This document shows positions 1 through 7,867 of a stretch of 63,224 nucleotides of DNA, one piece after another (position 1 is the first letter of the stretch; every line of letters starts with the position of its first letter). The stretch is from Methylobacterium jeotgali (GTDB taxonomy: Bacteria; Pseudomonadota; Alphaproteobacteria; Rhizobiales; Beijerinckiaceae): NCBI RefSeq assembly GCF_022179345.1, contig NZ_BPQR01000004.1, positions 1 through 63,224 of the forward strand, in the 5' to 3' direction. The notes below the pieces were generated by a model. It was not told the DNA's origin. It did no database searches and saw nothing but the letters and a program-made list of their open reading frames with translations. Made by a program: the position numbers and the translations under genes.

Positions 1-1
1 G

Positions 2-730
2 CTCCTGAACCAGGAGCTCGCCCGCGCCGTCCTCGAGAGCGGCGACCACCGGGTCGACTGCCGGGGCGGCGGCGCGGAGGCGGTCGCGGCCGTGGACGCG
101 GCCGCCCGGGCCGGCGAGCCCTACGACCTCGTGCTGATGGACGTGCAGATGCCCGGCATGGACGGGCTCGCCGCCACCCGCCGCATCCGTGCGCTGCCCG
201 GCGCGGCGGGCGCGCTGGCGGTGGTGGCGATGACCGCCAACGTGCTGCCGGCCCAGGTCTCTGCCCTGCGCGAGGCGGGCATGGACGACCACATCGGAAA
301 GCCCTTCCGCCGCCCGGAGCTACTCGCCATGGTCGAGCGCTGGGGCGGGCGGCTGCGTTCCCAGGTGCCGGCCGAGCCGGACGTGGCGCCGCCGGTCCTC
401 GATGAAGCGGTGCTCGAATCCGTGCGCGACAGTTTCGGGGCAGAGCGCGTCGCCGGCCTGCTCAGCCTCCTCGAGACGGAGCTCGCCGAACGGTTCCGGG
501 CGCCGCCGACGGCCCGGACCCGGATCGCCGAGGACGCCCACGCCATGATCGCCGCCGCGGGGCTGCTCGGCTTCACCGGATTGTCGGAGCTGTGCCGGCG
601 GATCGAGACCGCGGCGCGCGGCCAGGACGATCTCGCGCCGATGATCGACGCGCTGACGGTCGCGCGCGTCGAGGCCCTGCGGACGCTCCGTACCTTGCGC
701 GATCCGCCGAGCCCGTCCGGGCCCGTCTGA
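2..730 (+). CDS. C-terminal part of a hybrid sensor kinase or response regulator (receiver + Hpt-like), 5' truncated
   Basis: The frame is open from the window edge, so the start lies outside. The visible N-terminus is a receiver domain that has lost its first strand. The phospho-acceptor Asp is the GAC at 140-142 in VLMDVQMPGMDG, followed by the conserved MTAN and a lysine in IGKPF. Residues from about 130 to the end form a helical Hpt-like module with a candidate phospho-His in EDAHAMIAAAGLLGF. This arrangement is typical of the tail of a hybrid histidine kinase that passes phosphate from an internal receiver to an Hpt domain. Sensor and kinase domains are not visible, so the signal is unknown. 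The next gene converges on it from the other strand. Confidence 0.8.
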   Translation, partial: LLNQELARAVLESGDHRVDCRGGGAEAVAAVDAAARAGEPYDLVLMDVQMPGMDGLAATRRIRALPGAAGALAVVAMTANVLPAQVSALREAGMDDHIGKPFRRPELLAMVERWGGRLRSQVPAEPDVAPPVLDEAVLESVRDSFGAERVAGLLSLLETELAERFRAPPTARTRIAEDAHAMIAAAGLLGFTGLSELCRRIETAARGQDDLAPMIDALTVARVEALRTLRTLRDPPSPSGPV

Positions 731-779
731 ACCGCGCGGCGGGGCTGCGTCACCCACCCGACGGGGATCGGCCCCGCCC

Positions 780-1244
780 TTACGGCTCCCCGAGCGCCAG
801 CGCCCAGCGGCGCAGGCTCTCGGCGTTGACCGGGCTTCCGGCAGCGCGGTTGCGCGCCGAGACGTGGGCGTGGAAGACGCGGGCCTCCGCCGCGCCGAGG
901 AGGTCGCGCGCCGCGGCGACGATCCGGGTGATGCGCAGGTGGTTGTGGTCGAAGGCGCTGAGCCAGTCGTCCGTGCTCCCATAGAAGCGCTCCATCCGGG
1001 CGAGCGCCCGGGCGAGACCGGCGCGGGCCTCCGGGTCCGCGCGGATCGCCTCGGCCTCGCCGGGGGCCAGCACCGGGGCGCCAGGCACCGCGCGGCTGGG
1101 CTCCATGCTCGGAAAGCACCACTGGATGAAGTCGTGGACACCCTCGATCGCGGCGTCGTCGAAGGCGAGCACCTCCGAGAGGAGCCGCCCCGAGCCGTCG
1201 CGGCCCCGGCCGGCGAGGAAGGCGAGGATCGGGAACCCGCTCAC
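780..1244 (-). CDS. OGFr_N-like domain protein (opioid growth factor receptor-related)
   Basis: 154 residues. The N-terminal half contains FLAGRGRDGSGRLLSEVLAF followed by VHDFIQWCFPSMEPSRA and, later, MERFYG and FDHNHLRITRI, a pattern I recognise from the bacterial OGFr_N-domain family, whose biochemical function is unknown. The GTG start at 1244 overlaps the gpsA stop codon (GTGA), indicating translational coupling to gpsA, and no ATG lies near the conserved region. It is the last gene of the minus-strand run tsaD-unknown-gpsA-this gene. Family assignment is from remembered motifs only. Confidence 0.7.
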   Translation of the reverse strand: MSGFPILAFLAGRGRDGSGRLLSEVLAFDDAAIEGVHDFIQWCFPSMEPSRAVPGAPVLAPGEAEAIRADPEARAGLARALARMERFYGSTDDWLSAFDHNHLRITRIVAAARDLLGAAEARVFHAHVSARNRAAGSPVNAESLRRWALALGEP

Positions 1245-2242
1245 TCCGCCTCCCCCTTGAGAGGGCGGGCCAGCAGCCGGGCGATGGCGGTCTCGACGCG
1301 CGCCGCGCCGGAGACCACGTCGGCCACCGCCTCGGCGACGGGCATCTCGACGCCCTTCGAGCGGGCGAGCGCCACCAGGGCGGCGGCGGTGAAGGCGCCC
1401 TCGGCGAGCTTGCCGCCGGAGGCCGCCTCCGGCGCCTCCCCCTGTCCGAGGCGCTGGCCGAAGGCGAAGTTGCGCGACTGCGGCGAGGAGGCCGTCAGCA
1501 CGAGGTCGCCGAGGCCCGAGAGGCCCATCAGCGTCTCCGGCCGCGCCCCGAGGCTGCGGGCGAAGCGCATCAGCTCCGCGAAGGCCCGCGCGATCAGCGC
1601 CGCCCGCGCGCTCTCGCCGAGGCCGCGCCCGGCGACGATGCCCGAGGCGATGGCGAGCACGTTCTTGCCTGCCCCGCCGACCTCGACGCCGCGCACGTCG
1701 TCGGTGTGGTAGAGCCGCAGCGCCGGGCCGGAGAGGCTTCTGGCGAGGCTCGCGGCAAGGGCCGCGTCGGCGCTTGCCAGCGTCACCGCGGTGGGAAGCC
1801 CGCGGGCGACGTCCGCCGCGAAGCTCGGGCCCGAGAGCACGGCGAGCGGCGTGCCCGGCGCCAGCACCTCGGCGGCCACCGCGCTCATGAAGGCGTCGCT
1901 GCCCCGCTCGATGCCCTTGGCGCAGAGCACCACCGGCGCGCCGGCCCGGAGATGCTCTTCGAGGGCGCCGAGCACGGCGCGCGTGGTCTGCGCCGGCACC
2001 ACGAGGAGGCAGGTGCCGGCCTCGTGCAGACCCTCCGGGGCGCCGGTGGCGCGGATGCGCGGATGGAGCGGCACGCCGGGCAGGTAGCGGGCGTTTTCCC
2101 GCGCGCGCTCCAACCGGTCCGCGGCCTCGGCGTCGCGCATCCAGAGCGTCACGGTGTGGCCGGCCGCGGCGGCGGCGTTCGCCAGGGCCGTGCCCCAGGC
2201 GCCGCCGCCGACCACGGCGACGTGGGAGAGAGGGCCGCTCAT
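1241..2242 (-). CDS. gpsA: NAD(P)-dependent glycerol-3-phosphate dehydrogenase
   Basis: 333 residues, the usual GpsA length. It reduces dihydroxyacetone phosphate to sn-glycerol 3-phosphate in the cytosol, supplying phospholipid synthesis. The Rossmann motif VAVVGGGAWGTALA sits at residues 8-21; LCAKGIERG, LSGPSFAADVARGLPT and the catalytic lysine region VGGAGKNVLAIASGI follow in the expected order, and the C-terminal GLSGLGDLVLTASS block is present. The ATG at 2242 overlaps the stop of the upstream 111-residue gene (ATGA); an upstream in-frame start would overlap that gene more. Confidence 0.95.
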   Translation of the reverse strand: MSGPLSHVAVVGGGAWGTALANAAAAAGHTVTLWMRDAEAADRLERARENARYLPGVPLHPRIRATGAPEGLHEAGTCLLVVPAQTTRAVLGALEEHLRAGAPVVLCAKGIERGSDAFMSAVAAEVLAPGTPLAVLSGPSFAADVARGLPTAVTLASADAALAASLARSLSGPALRLYHTDDVRGVEVGGAGKNVLAIASGIVAGRGLGESARAALIARAFAELMRFARSLGARPETLMGLSGLGDLVLTASSPQSRNFAFGQRLGQGEAPEAASGGKLAEGAFTAAALVALARSKGVEMPVAEAVADVVSGAARVETAIARLLARPLKGEAE

Positions 2243-2574
2243 GCGCGGGCACACCTCGCGAGCGCCGGCCCCGTTTTGCCGCGCCAGTCGAGCGAGCGGC
2301 GGTTCAGCGCCGCGAGGTCGGCGCCGCCCGCGAGCACCGCCTCGCCGAGAGCGACGGCCTGGGCGAGCCGTTCGGCGGGCATGTTCGCCCAGGCGGGCGG
2401 CGCAGCGCTCTCCCGCCAGGGACCGCCGCAGGCGTTGTCGAGCAGGATGCGCGCGAAGCAGTGGTCGAGGCGCACGGGCCAGTCCGGCCGGCCGGGGGCG
2501 GCGGCGGGCAGGCGGCGCTCCACGAGGTCGCGCCAGCGGGTGCGAAGCGCGGCGTCCGTTTCGGCGGCGCTCAT
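2239..2574 (-). CDS. Conserved small protein of unknown function between tsaD and gpsA
   Basis: 111 residues. I do not recognise a characterised domain. The protein is soluble, with no signal peptide or membrane segment, and has a striking [24 protein letters not shown] centre and an [12 protein letters not shown] tail. I recall similar proteins at the same place next to gpsA in Methylobacterium and other alphaproteobacteria, sometimes carrying a dubious acetyltransferase label; nothing resembling a GNAT fold motif is visible here. Its stop overlaps the gpsA start and its ATG overlaps the tsaD stop region by 4 bases, so it is probably co-translated with both. Confidence 0.75.
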   Translation of the reverse strand: MSAAETDAALRTRWRDLVERRLPAAAPGRPDWPVRLDHCFARILLDNACGGPWRESAAPPAWANMPAERLAQAVALGEAVLAGGADLAALNRRSLDWRGKTGPALARCARA

Positions 2575-3626
2575 CCAGCGGCCTTCAGCTCGGCGGCGAA
2601 GGGCCAGCGGGCGCGGGCCGGAGCGGTGAGGTCGTCGGTGAGGCCGAGGCGCAGGCGCTCGATTCCCGCCCAGGCGATCATGGCGCCGTTGTCGCCGCAG
2701 AGGTTCAGCGGTGGGGCGACGAAGGCGAGCCCGGCCTCGCCGGCCTGCGCGGCGAGCGCCCGGCGCAGCGCGCCGTTCGCGGCGACGCCGCCCGCCGCGA
2801 CGAGGGCGGTCGGGTGCCCGGCCACATTCGCGAAGTCGCGCAACGCCACGCGGACCCGGTCGACGACCACGTCGACGACGGCCGCCTGGAAGCCGGCGCA
2901 GAGATCGGCCACGTCCCGCTCGGCGAGCGGCGCGATCCGCTCCGCCTCGATGCGCAGCGCCGTCTTGAGGCCGGAGAGGGAGAAGTCGGCCCGCTTTCGC
3001 CCGAGCATCGGCCGGGGCAGGGCGAAGCGCTCCGGGTCGCCGGCTTCGGCCATGCGCTCGACCTCGGGGCCGCCGGGATAGGCGAGGCCGAGGAGCTTCG
3101 CCACCTTGTCGAAGGCCTCGCCGATGGCGTCGTCAATGGTCGAGCCGAGGCGCACGTAGTCGCCGACGCCCTTCACGGCCACGAGCTGCGTATGCCCGCC
3201 CGACGCCAAGAGCAGCAGGTAGGGAAAGGCGAGCCCGTCGGTGAGCCGCGCGGTGAGCGCGTGGGCTTCGAGATGGTTCACGGCGAGGAGCGGCTTGCGG
3301 GCGACGAGCGCCAGGGTCTTGGCGGTCACGAGGCCGACGAGGACGCCGCCGATCAGGCCGGGCCCGGCGGCGACGGCGATGCCGTCGAGCTCGGCGAGCC
3401 TCAGCCCCGCGCGGTCGAGGGCGCGGGCGATCAGCCGGTCGAGCACCTCGACATGGGCGCGGGCGGCGATCTCGGGCACGACGCCGCCATAGGCCGCGTG
3501 CTCGGCGATCTGGCTCAGCACCTCGTTCGCCCGCACGATTCCGCGCGTCTCGCCCTCGCCCTCGGCGGGGGCGACGATCGCCGCGGCCGTCTCGTCGCAG
3601 GTGGTCTCGATGCCGAGGACGTTCAT
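2571..3626 (-). CDS. tsaD: tRNA N6-threonylcarbamoyladenosine synthase catalytic subunit TsaD
   Basis: 351 residues. With TsaB and TsaE it transfers threonylcarbamoyl from TC-AMP to A37 of ANN-decoding tRNAs. [18 protein letters not shown] opens the ASKHA fold; the metal-binding HLEAH is present as [12 protein letters not shown], with [22 protein letters not shown] and [14 protein letters not shown] in family order. The ATG at 3626 is chosen because it places the conserved [12 protein letters not shown] at the N-terminus; a 13-codon longer version adds unrelated residues. First gene of the minus-strand run leading to gpsA. Confidence 0.95.
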   Translation of the reverse strand: MNVLGIETTCDETAAAIVAPAEGEGETRGIVRANEVLSQIAEHAAYGGVVPEIAARAHVEVLDRLIARALDRAGLRLAELDGIAVAAGPGLIGGVLVGLVTAKTLALVARKPLLAVNHLEAHALTARLTDGLAFPYLLLLASGGHTQLVAVKGVGDYVRLGSTIDDAIGEAFDKVAKLLGLAYPGGPEVERMAEAGDPERFALPRPMLGRKRADFSLSGLKTALRIEAERIAPLAERDVADLCAGFQAAVVDVVVDRVRVALRDFANVAGHPTALVAAGGVAANGALRRALAAQAGEAGLAFVAPPLNLCGDNGAMIAWAGIERLRLGLTDDLTAPARARWPFAAELKAAG

Positions 3627-3901
3627 CCGGCGGGTGGCCTTATTGGGGGAGCAGAGCGCGGGCATCCTACGCGCCGAGGGCTCCCCCCGGCAACGTCGCG
3701 CGCGATGGACGGGCGCCTAGCCCGGAAGGATCGATCGCCGCAGTATCCGCGGCCGATCGCCAGACATCGCGCGCCGGGCGCTCAGAAAACTCATGTCGTC
3801 GGGCTGCGGAAGCCTGAACGATCTCGAGCATCGCGAGGTCAAGCTGGAACTCTCGCGTGCCGACGGCACTTCGACCATCAATCGAAGACTCGGAGGAGAA
3901 C
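3627..3901. other. Non-coding gap between tsaD and the small membrane-protein gene
   Basis: 275 bases between divergent starts. I see no convincing coding sequence on either strand; the short open frames here have no matching codon bias and no ribosome binding site. It presumably holds the promoters for tsaD (minus) and for the gene at 3902 (plus). Confidence 0.5.
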
Positions 3902-4078
3902 ATGCAGGATCAATACCTGATATTCGGTCTCGCGCTCGCGACGCTGCTCATCGCCGGCGTCGTCCTGCTGGTGATGCGCGCCCGCGTCGCCGCCAAGAAG
4001 AACAGCCCGGACCGGTCCGCCTTCGTCGAGCACCATGGCGGCCCGCCCCGGCCGAACCGGCCCGGCACGGAGCATTGA
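3902..4078 (+). CDS. Small single-pass membrane protein, unknown function
   Basis: 58 residues. A strong Shine-Dalgarno (CGGAGGAGAA) precedes the ATG at 3902, which decides the start. Residues 5-25 (LIFGLALATLLIAGVVLLVM) are one transmembrane helix, followed by a basic stretch RARVAAKK and a Pro/Gly/His-rich tail, so the C-terminus is probably cytoplasmic. No family recognised. It converges on the cytochrome c gene; a large stem-loop lies between them. Confidence 0.6.
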   Translation: MQDQYLIFGLALATLLIAGVVLLVMRARVAAKKNSPDRSAFVEHHGGPPRPNRPGTEH

Positions 4079-4099
4079 GGCGCGCCGAACCGGCAACCC

Positions 4100-4138
4100 G
4101 GAGCCACGCCCCGGCCCGAACCGGCCGGGCGCGGCTCC
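4100..4138. terminator. Imperfect stem-loop between convergent genes
   Basis: GGAGCC (4100-4105) pairs with GGCTCC (4133-4138), continuing inward with CGCCC/GGGCG and GGCC/GGCC around a CGAACC loop, about 15 pairs with one mismatch and one bulge. No T-run follows on either strand, so it may be a Rho-independent-like barrier acting in both directions or only a stabilising 3' structure. It sits exactly between the 3902 gene and the convergent cytochrome gene. Confidence 0.4.
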
Positions 4139-4150
4139 CGGCGTCGTCGC

Positions 4151-5803
4151 TTACGGCGATCGCGGCGCGCTGCCGTTCGAGGCCCGCTTCTCCGGGTTGC
4201 GGAGCTGGCTGTAGGCGATGCTCGCGAAGCTGCCGATCGTCGCGTGCCAGCCGGCCTTCGCATAGCCCGGATCGTCGCGGCCGGCTTGGCAGAAGGCGGT
4301 GGTCAGGCCGTTGACGAGATCGTCCCCGTTGGCGCCCGGCACCGCCGCGCGGAGCGGCGGCAGCAGGGCGTTGACTGTGGGGATGAAGTTCTCCTGCGCC
4401 AGCCCCTTGAGCCGCTGGACGACGCCGAGATCGGCGACCGCCTTGGCGAGCTCCGGCTGGGCGATCTCGGCGCAGGGCGCGGTTCCGGCGAGCATCGTCT
4501 GCGTGGCCTTGCGCGCTTCGGCGACCACGCCCCGCTCGCCGATCACCGGAGCGGCGTTGCCCCAGGCGTTGCGGATGTAGTCGGTGACGTCGGCAACCTC
4601 CTGGTCGGTCATGCCGGCGCCGATCGCCGGCATCGGCGCGTAGCCGTTCTGGGCGCTGAGCCCGCCGAGGATGACGCGGATCACCGTTTCCGGCCCCTTG
4701 GCCTGCACGGAGCTGTTGCCTGCGAGCGCCGGGATCGCACCCTCGACGCCCCTGCCGTCCGGCTTGTGACAGGAGGAGCAGTAGCTGAGATAGGTCGCCG
4801 CCCCCGGTGCGCCGGGCGTGGCGAAGGCCTGCAGGTCCTTCACCTTGTAGCTCTCCTTCGCCTTCTGCGTGCGCAGGTAGGCGACCATGGCCTTGAGGTC
4901 GGCGTCGGTGAGCTTCGACAGCGATTCCTGGATGGTCTGGCGCATCGGGCCGGCGGCGACGCCCGGCTGGTTGCCCGGCGCCGCACCGGTCTTCAGGTAG
5001 GTCACGACCTGATCGTCGCTCCAGGCGCCGATGCCGGTATGGTCGTCGGGGGTGATGTTGGGCGCGTACCAGCCGTCGATGACGCCGCCGCCGAGCTTGC
5101 CCGCCAGGCCGCTGTTGCCGACGATCTTGTTGGCGTTGTGACACATGCCGCAGTGCCCGAGCCCCTCCACGAGGTAGCCGCCGCGGTTGACCTCGGCGCT
5201 GGCCTGCGGATCGGGCTTGAACTCGCCCGCCGAGAAGAAGGCGGTCCGCCAGGTGACGAGCGCGGTGCGGATGTTGAAGGGAAAGGGGATCTCGGAGGTC
5301 TGGCGCGGCGAGCGGACGGCCGGCAGCGACATCAGGTAGGCGTAGATCGCGTCGGCATCGGCGCGGGTGACCTTCGTGTACCAGGCGAAGGGAAAGGCCG
5401 GGTAGAGATAGCCGCCGTCCTTGCCGATGCCCTCGTGGAAGGCCCGGTAGAAGTCGTCGGCGCTCCAGTTGCCGAGGCCGGTCTCCTTGTCGGGGGTGAG
5501 GTTCGGGGTCGTGATCTTGCCGATCGGGGTGTTGAGCACGTAGTTGCCGGCAAAGGGCTTGCCCCCCGGCGCCGTGTGGCAGGCGACGCAGTCGCCGGCG
5601 GTGGCGAGGTACTCGCCGCGCTTGATCAGCTCCGCGTCCTGCGCCGAGGCCGCGCCCGCCAGCGGAACGCCGCTTGCGATCCCCAGGAACAGGGCGGCCC
5701 GGAGGATGTCTCGCGGCCGGCCGGCCAGGAACCGCGGCGCGCCGCCCCGGCCCCGATCCCTGGGTCGAGGCGCGGGATGGAGAGCGTCGCGGCGGTTCCT
5801 CAT
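4151..5803 (-). CDS. Triheme cytochrome c, subunit-II type of membrane-bound dehydrogenases
   Basis: 550 residues. After a basic N-region and a hydrophobic signal (about residues 34-54, ending AASAQDA), three c-type heme sites follow: CVACH (72-76), CGMCH (218-222) and CSSCH (342-346). This spacing resembles the cytochrome c subunit of quinoprotein alcohol, gluconate or aldehyde dehydrogenases, which passes electrons from a periplasmic dehydrogenase to ubiquinone or terminal oxidase. About 120 residues after the third heme domain have no heme site and make the protein longer than the usual roughly 430-480. No dehydrogenase large subunit is adjacent, so its partner is unknown. Three hemes are certain; the partner type is inferred. 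Confidence 0.85.
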   Translation of the reverse strand: MRNRRDALHPAPRPRDRGRGGAPRFLAGRPRDILRAALFLGIASGVPLAGAASAQDAELIKRGEYLATAGDCVACHTAPGGKPFAGNYVLNTPIGKITTPNLTPDKETGLGNWSADDFYRAFHEGIGKDGGYLYPAFPFAWYTKVTRADADAIYAYLMSLPAVRSPRQTSEIPFPFNIRTALVTWRTAFFSAGEFKPDPQASAEVNRGGYLVEGLGHCGMCHNANKIVGNSGLAGKLGGGVIDGWYAPNITPDDHTGIGAWSDDQVVTYLKTGAAPGNQPGVAAGPMRQTIQESLSKLTDADLKAMVAYLRTQKAKESYKVKDLQAFATPGAPGAATYLSYCSSCHKPDGRGVEGAIPALAGNSSVQAKGPETVIRVILGGLSAQNGYAPMPAIGAGMTDQEVADVTDYIRNAWGNAAPVIGERGVVAEARKATQTMLAGTAPCAEIAQPELAKAVADLGVVQRLKGLAQENFIPTVNALLPPLRAAVPGANGDDLVNGLTTAFCQAGRDDPGYAKAGWHATIGSFASIAYSQLRNPEKRASNGSAPRSP

Positions 5804-5833
5804 GGGTTCGCTCCGGTGCGGTCGGGGACGGGA

Positions 5834-6145
5834 TCAGGCGGGCGGGTCGATCCGGGTGGGCGCTCCGCGCGCTGGACGATCGAGAGAGGGGCCGCCGAGG
5901 CGCAGGGCCATCTCGCCGGCATGGGCCAGACCCGCGAGGGCGAGACAGCCCGCGACGGTCGTCCAGTGCGATCCCGTCAGCGCGGCACGCAGGGCGAGCA
6001 TCAACGCCACGCCGGAGGCCAAGTTGCAGAGGAGCGAAAGCGCCGCACCGGCCCCTCGGCGCCAGGGGATCAGGATCAGCGCCTCGATCGCCACGAGGAG
6101 CAGGATGGCGTCGACGATGCGTCCGCTGGCAAACAGCGCCTCCAT
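5834..6145 (-). CDS. Small multi-pass membrane protein, unknown function
   Basis: 103 residues with three hydrophobic stretches (roughly 9-27, 31-55 and 62-82) and a polar, Pro/Arg-rich C-terminus. No family recognised. The gene begins 3 bases after the tspO stop and ends about 30 bases before the cytochrome c start on the same strand, so it may belong to the tail of the bchG-bchP-tspO transcription unit. The ATG at 6145 is the first in frame. Confidence 0.6.
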   Translation of the reverse strand: MEALFASGRIVDAILLLVAIEALILIPWRRGAGAALSLLCNLASGVALMLALRAALTGSHWTTVAGCLALAGLAHAGEMALRLGGPSLDRPARGAPTRIDPPA

Positions 6146-6148
6146 CGC

Positions 6149-6655
6149 TCAGGCGCTCCGGAAGGGGCCGTTGAGCCGCACGATCGCGCGGTTCAGGAAC
6201 CCTGCGGTCCCGACCCAGGCGAGATACGGCACGAGCAGCAGGGCCGCCGTGACCGACAGCGGCGTCGTGACGAGAATCAGCCCGACGATCGACAGCCAGA
6301 GCAGCACGAGCTCGACCAGAGCCCAGTCCGGCCGGCGCAGGGTGAAGAAGAGGCCGCTCCAGGCGACGTTGAGCACGGCGTTGATCGCGTAGGCCGCGAG
6401 CAGGGCGGCCCTCGAGCCCCATTCGGCGTCGGCGTTCCAGGCGAGCACGGCGGAGGTCGCCGTCAGGGCGAAGATCACTGTCCAGACCGGGCCGAAGGCC
6501 CAGTCCGGCGGCTTCCAGGAGGGGCGCCGCAGGGAGCGGTACCAGGCCCCCGTGTCCGTGAGGATGCCGCCGGCGAGCGCCACCAGGATCGCCACCCCGC
6601 TCGCGACCAGCACCGGTCCCCAGCCGTTCCCCGTCAGGTCCAAGGTCGGGCTCAT
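6149..6655 (-). CDS. tspO: TspO/CrtK (TspO/MBR family) tryptophan-rich sensory membrane protein
   Basis: 168 residues, five predicted helices. The family signature WYRSLRRPSWKPPDWAFGPVW is present, followed by NAVLNVAWSGLFFTLRRPDWALVELVLLWLS and a PYLAWVGTAGFLN end, typical of TspO. In Rhodobacter the outer-membrane TspO binds tetrapyrroles and modulates photosynthesis gene expression in response to oxygen. The start codon overlaps the bchP stop (ATGA), placing it in the bchG-transporter-bchP operon, consistent with a role linked to bacteriochlorophyll intermediates. Confidence 0.92.
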   Translation of the reverse strand: MSPTLDLTGNGWGPVLVASGVAILVALAGGILTDTGAWYRSLRRPSWKPPDWAFGPVWTVIFALTATSAVLAWNADAEWGSRAALLAAYAINAVLNVAWSGLFFTLRRPDWALVELVLLWLSIVGLILVTTPLSVTAALLLVPYLAWVGTAGFLNRAIVRLNGPFRSA

Positions 6656-7863
6656 GGCGAGACCCAGCGGAACAGGTGGGCGAGGTCCTTGAAGAAGATG
6701 CGCGCGTGGGCGACGGGCCTGGCGCGCACCAGCTCCTTGTTCATGTAGGAATCCCAGGTGAGCTGCTGGACGTCGCGGTCGCGGCAGATCGAGACGAAGT
6801 GCTCCCGCAGGGTATCGTTGCGGTACCAGACGCCCTGCATGATCCGCAGGATCAGGAAGATGCGCCCGTGCAGCCGCATGAAGCGCCGCCGGGCCTCGCC
6901 GAGCGCCTGGACGCGGCCGGTGGCGAGGAAGCTCTGCGCCGCCTCCGCCGCGAGGCGCCCGCCGAGCATCGCGTAGTAGATACCCTCGCCGGAGGCGGGC
7001 GCGACGATGCCGGCGGCATCCCCCGTGAGGAGCACGTCGCGGCCGTTATCCCAGCGGCGCAGCGGCTTGAGGGGCAGCGGCGCGCCCTCGCGGCGCACCG
7101 TCTCGGCCGCTTCCAGGCCCGTGGCGGCGCGCAGGGTCCGAACGGCGCCGCGCAGGGAGAAGCCCTTGCGGGCGCTGCCGGTGCCGATGCTGACGGTGCC
7201 GCCATGAGGAAAGACCCAGGCGTAGAAGTCCGGCGAGAGGCGGCCCTGGTAGAGCACGTCGCAGCGTGTCGCCTCGACCGTGTGACGCCCGGTCTCCGGC
7301 AGCCGGACGATCTCGTGATAGGCGAAGACCTGGCGCATGGCGGCATGGCCGGGGATCTCGGCGCGCCCCACGGACGAGCTCGCTCCGTCGGCCCCGATCA
7401 CGAGGCGGGTCCGGGCGGCGCGGGGAAAGCCGTCGGCGGTGTAGTGCACGACGGGCCCCTCGCCGTCGCGCTCGACGTGCCGGAAGCTCGCCGCCCGCAG
7501 CACCGCCCCGGCCTCCACCGCCCGCGCGCGAAGCCAGGGGTCGAAATCGGCCCGGTCGACCATGCCGACGAAGCCGTCGCCGATGGGCATGTCCACCCGC
7601 TTGTCCTTCGGCGAGATCATCCGGGCCGAGCGGATGCGGGCGACGAGGAGGTGGTCGGGAATCGCGAAGTCGCGGATCAGGCGCGGCGGGATCGCGCCGC
7701 CGCAGGGCTTGATCCGGCCGGGCTTGTCGAGGAGCAGCACGCGCCGCCCGCCGCGGGCGAGATCGGTGGCGGCGGTGGCGCCCGCCGGGCCGCCGCCCAC
7801 GACCACGACGTCGAAGGTCTCGAGGTCGGTGCTCCTCGCGGCGGCCACGGCTTCACCTCGCAT
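6652..7863 (-). CDS. bchP: Geranylgeranyl diphosphate / geranylgeranyl-bacteriochlorophyll reductase
   Basis: 403 residues. The FAD-binding Rossmann motif DVVVVGGGPAGATAATDLA is near residue 16, followed by LLDKPGRIKPCGGAIPPR (the PxxK.CGG substrate region), LVIGADGASSSVGR and LLTGDAAGIVAPASGEGIYYAM. It reduces three double bonds of the geranylgeranyl tail to phytyl using NADPH. The ATG at 7863 is 4 bases after the transporter stop; the longer in-frame extension upstream runs inside that transporter and is not coding. Genes bchG, transporter, bchP and tspO are one tightly packed unit. Confidence 0.93.
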   Translation of the reverse strand: MRGEAVAAARSTDLETFDVVVVGGGPAGATAATDLARGGRRVLLLDKPGRIKPCGGAIPPRLIRDFAIPDHLLVARIRSARMISPKDKRVDMPIGDGFVGMVDRADFDPWLRARAVEAGAVLRAASFRHVERDGEGPVVHYTADGFPRAARTRLVIGADGASSSVGRAEIPGHAAMRQVFAYHEIVRLPETGRHTVEATRCDVLYQGRLSPDFYAWVFPHGGTVSIGTGSARKGFSLRGAVRTLRAATGLEAAETVRREGAPLPLKPLRRWDNGRDVLLTGDAAGIVAPASGEGIYYAMLGGRLAAEAAQSFLATGRVQALGEARRRFMRLHGRIFLILRIMQGVWYRNDTLREHFVSICRDRDVQQLTWDSYMNKELVRARPVAHARIFFKDLAHLFRWVSP

Positions 7864-7867
7864 GACG

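Noticed and set aside
4244..6748. 834-codon plus-strand frame over the cytochrome c and tspO genes
   Set aside because: Opposes three recognised minus-strand genes and lacks any family motif.
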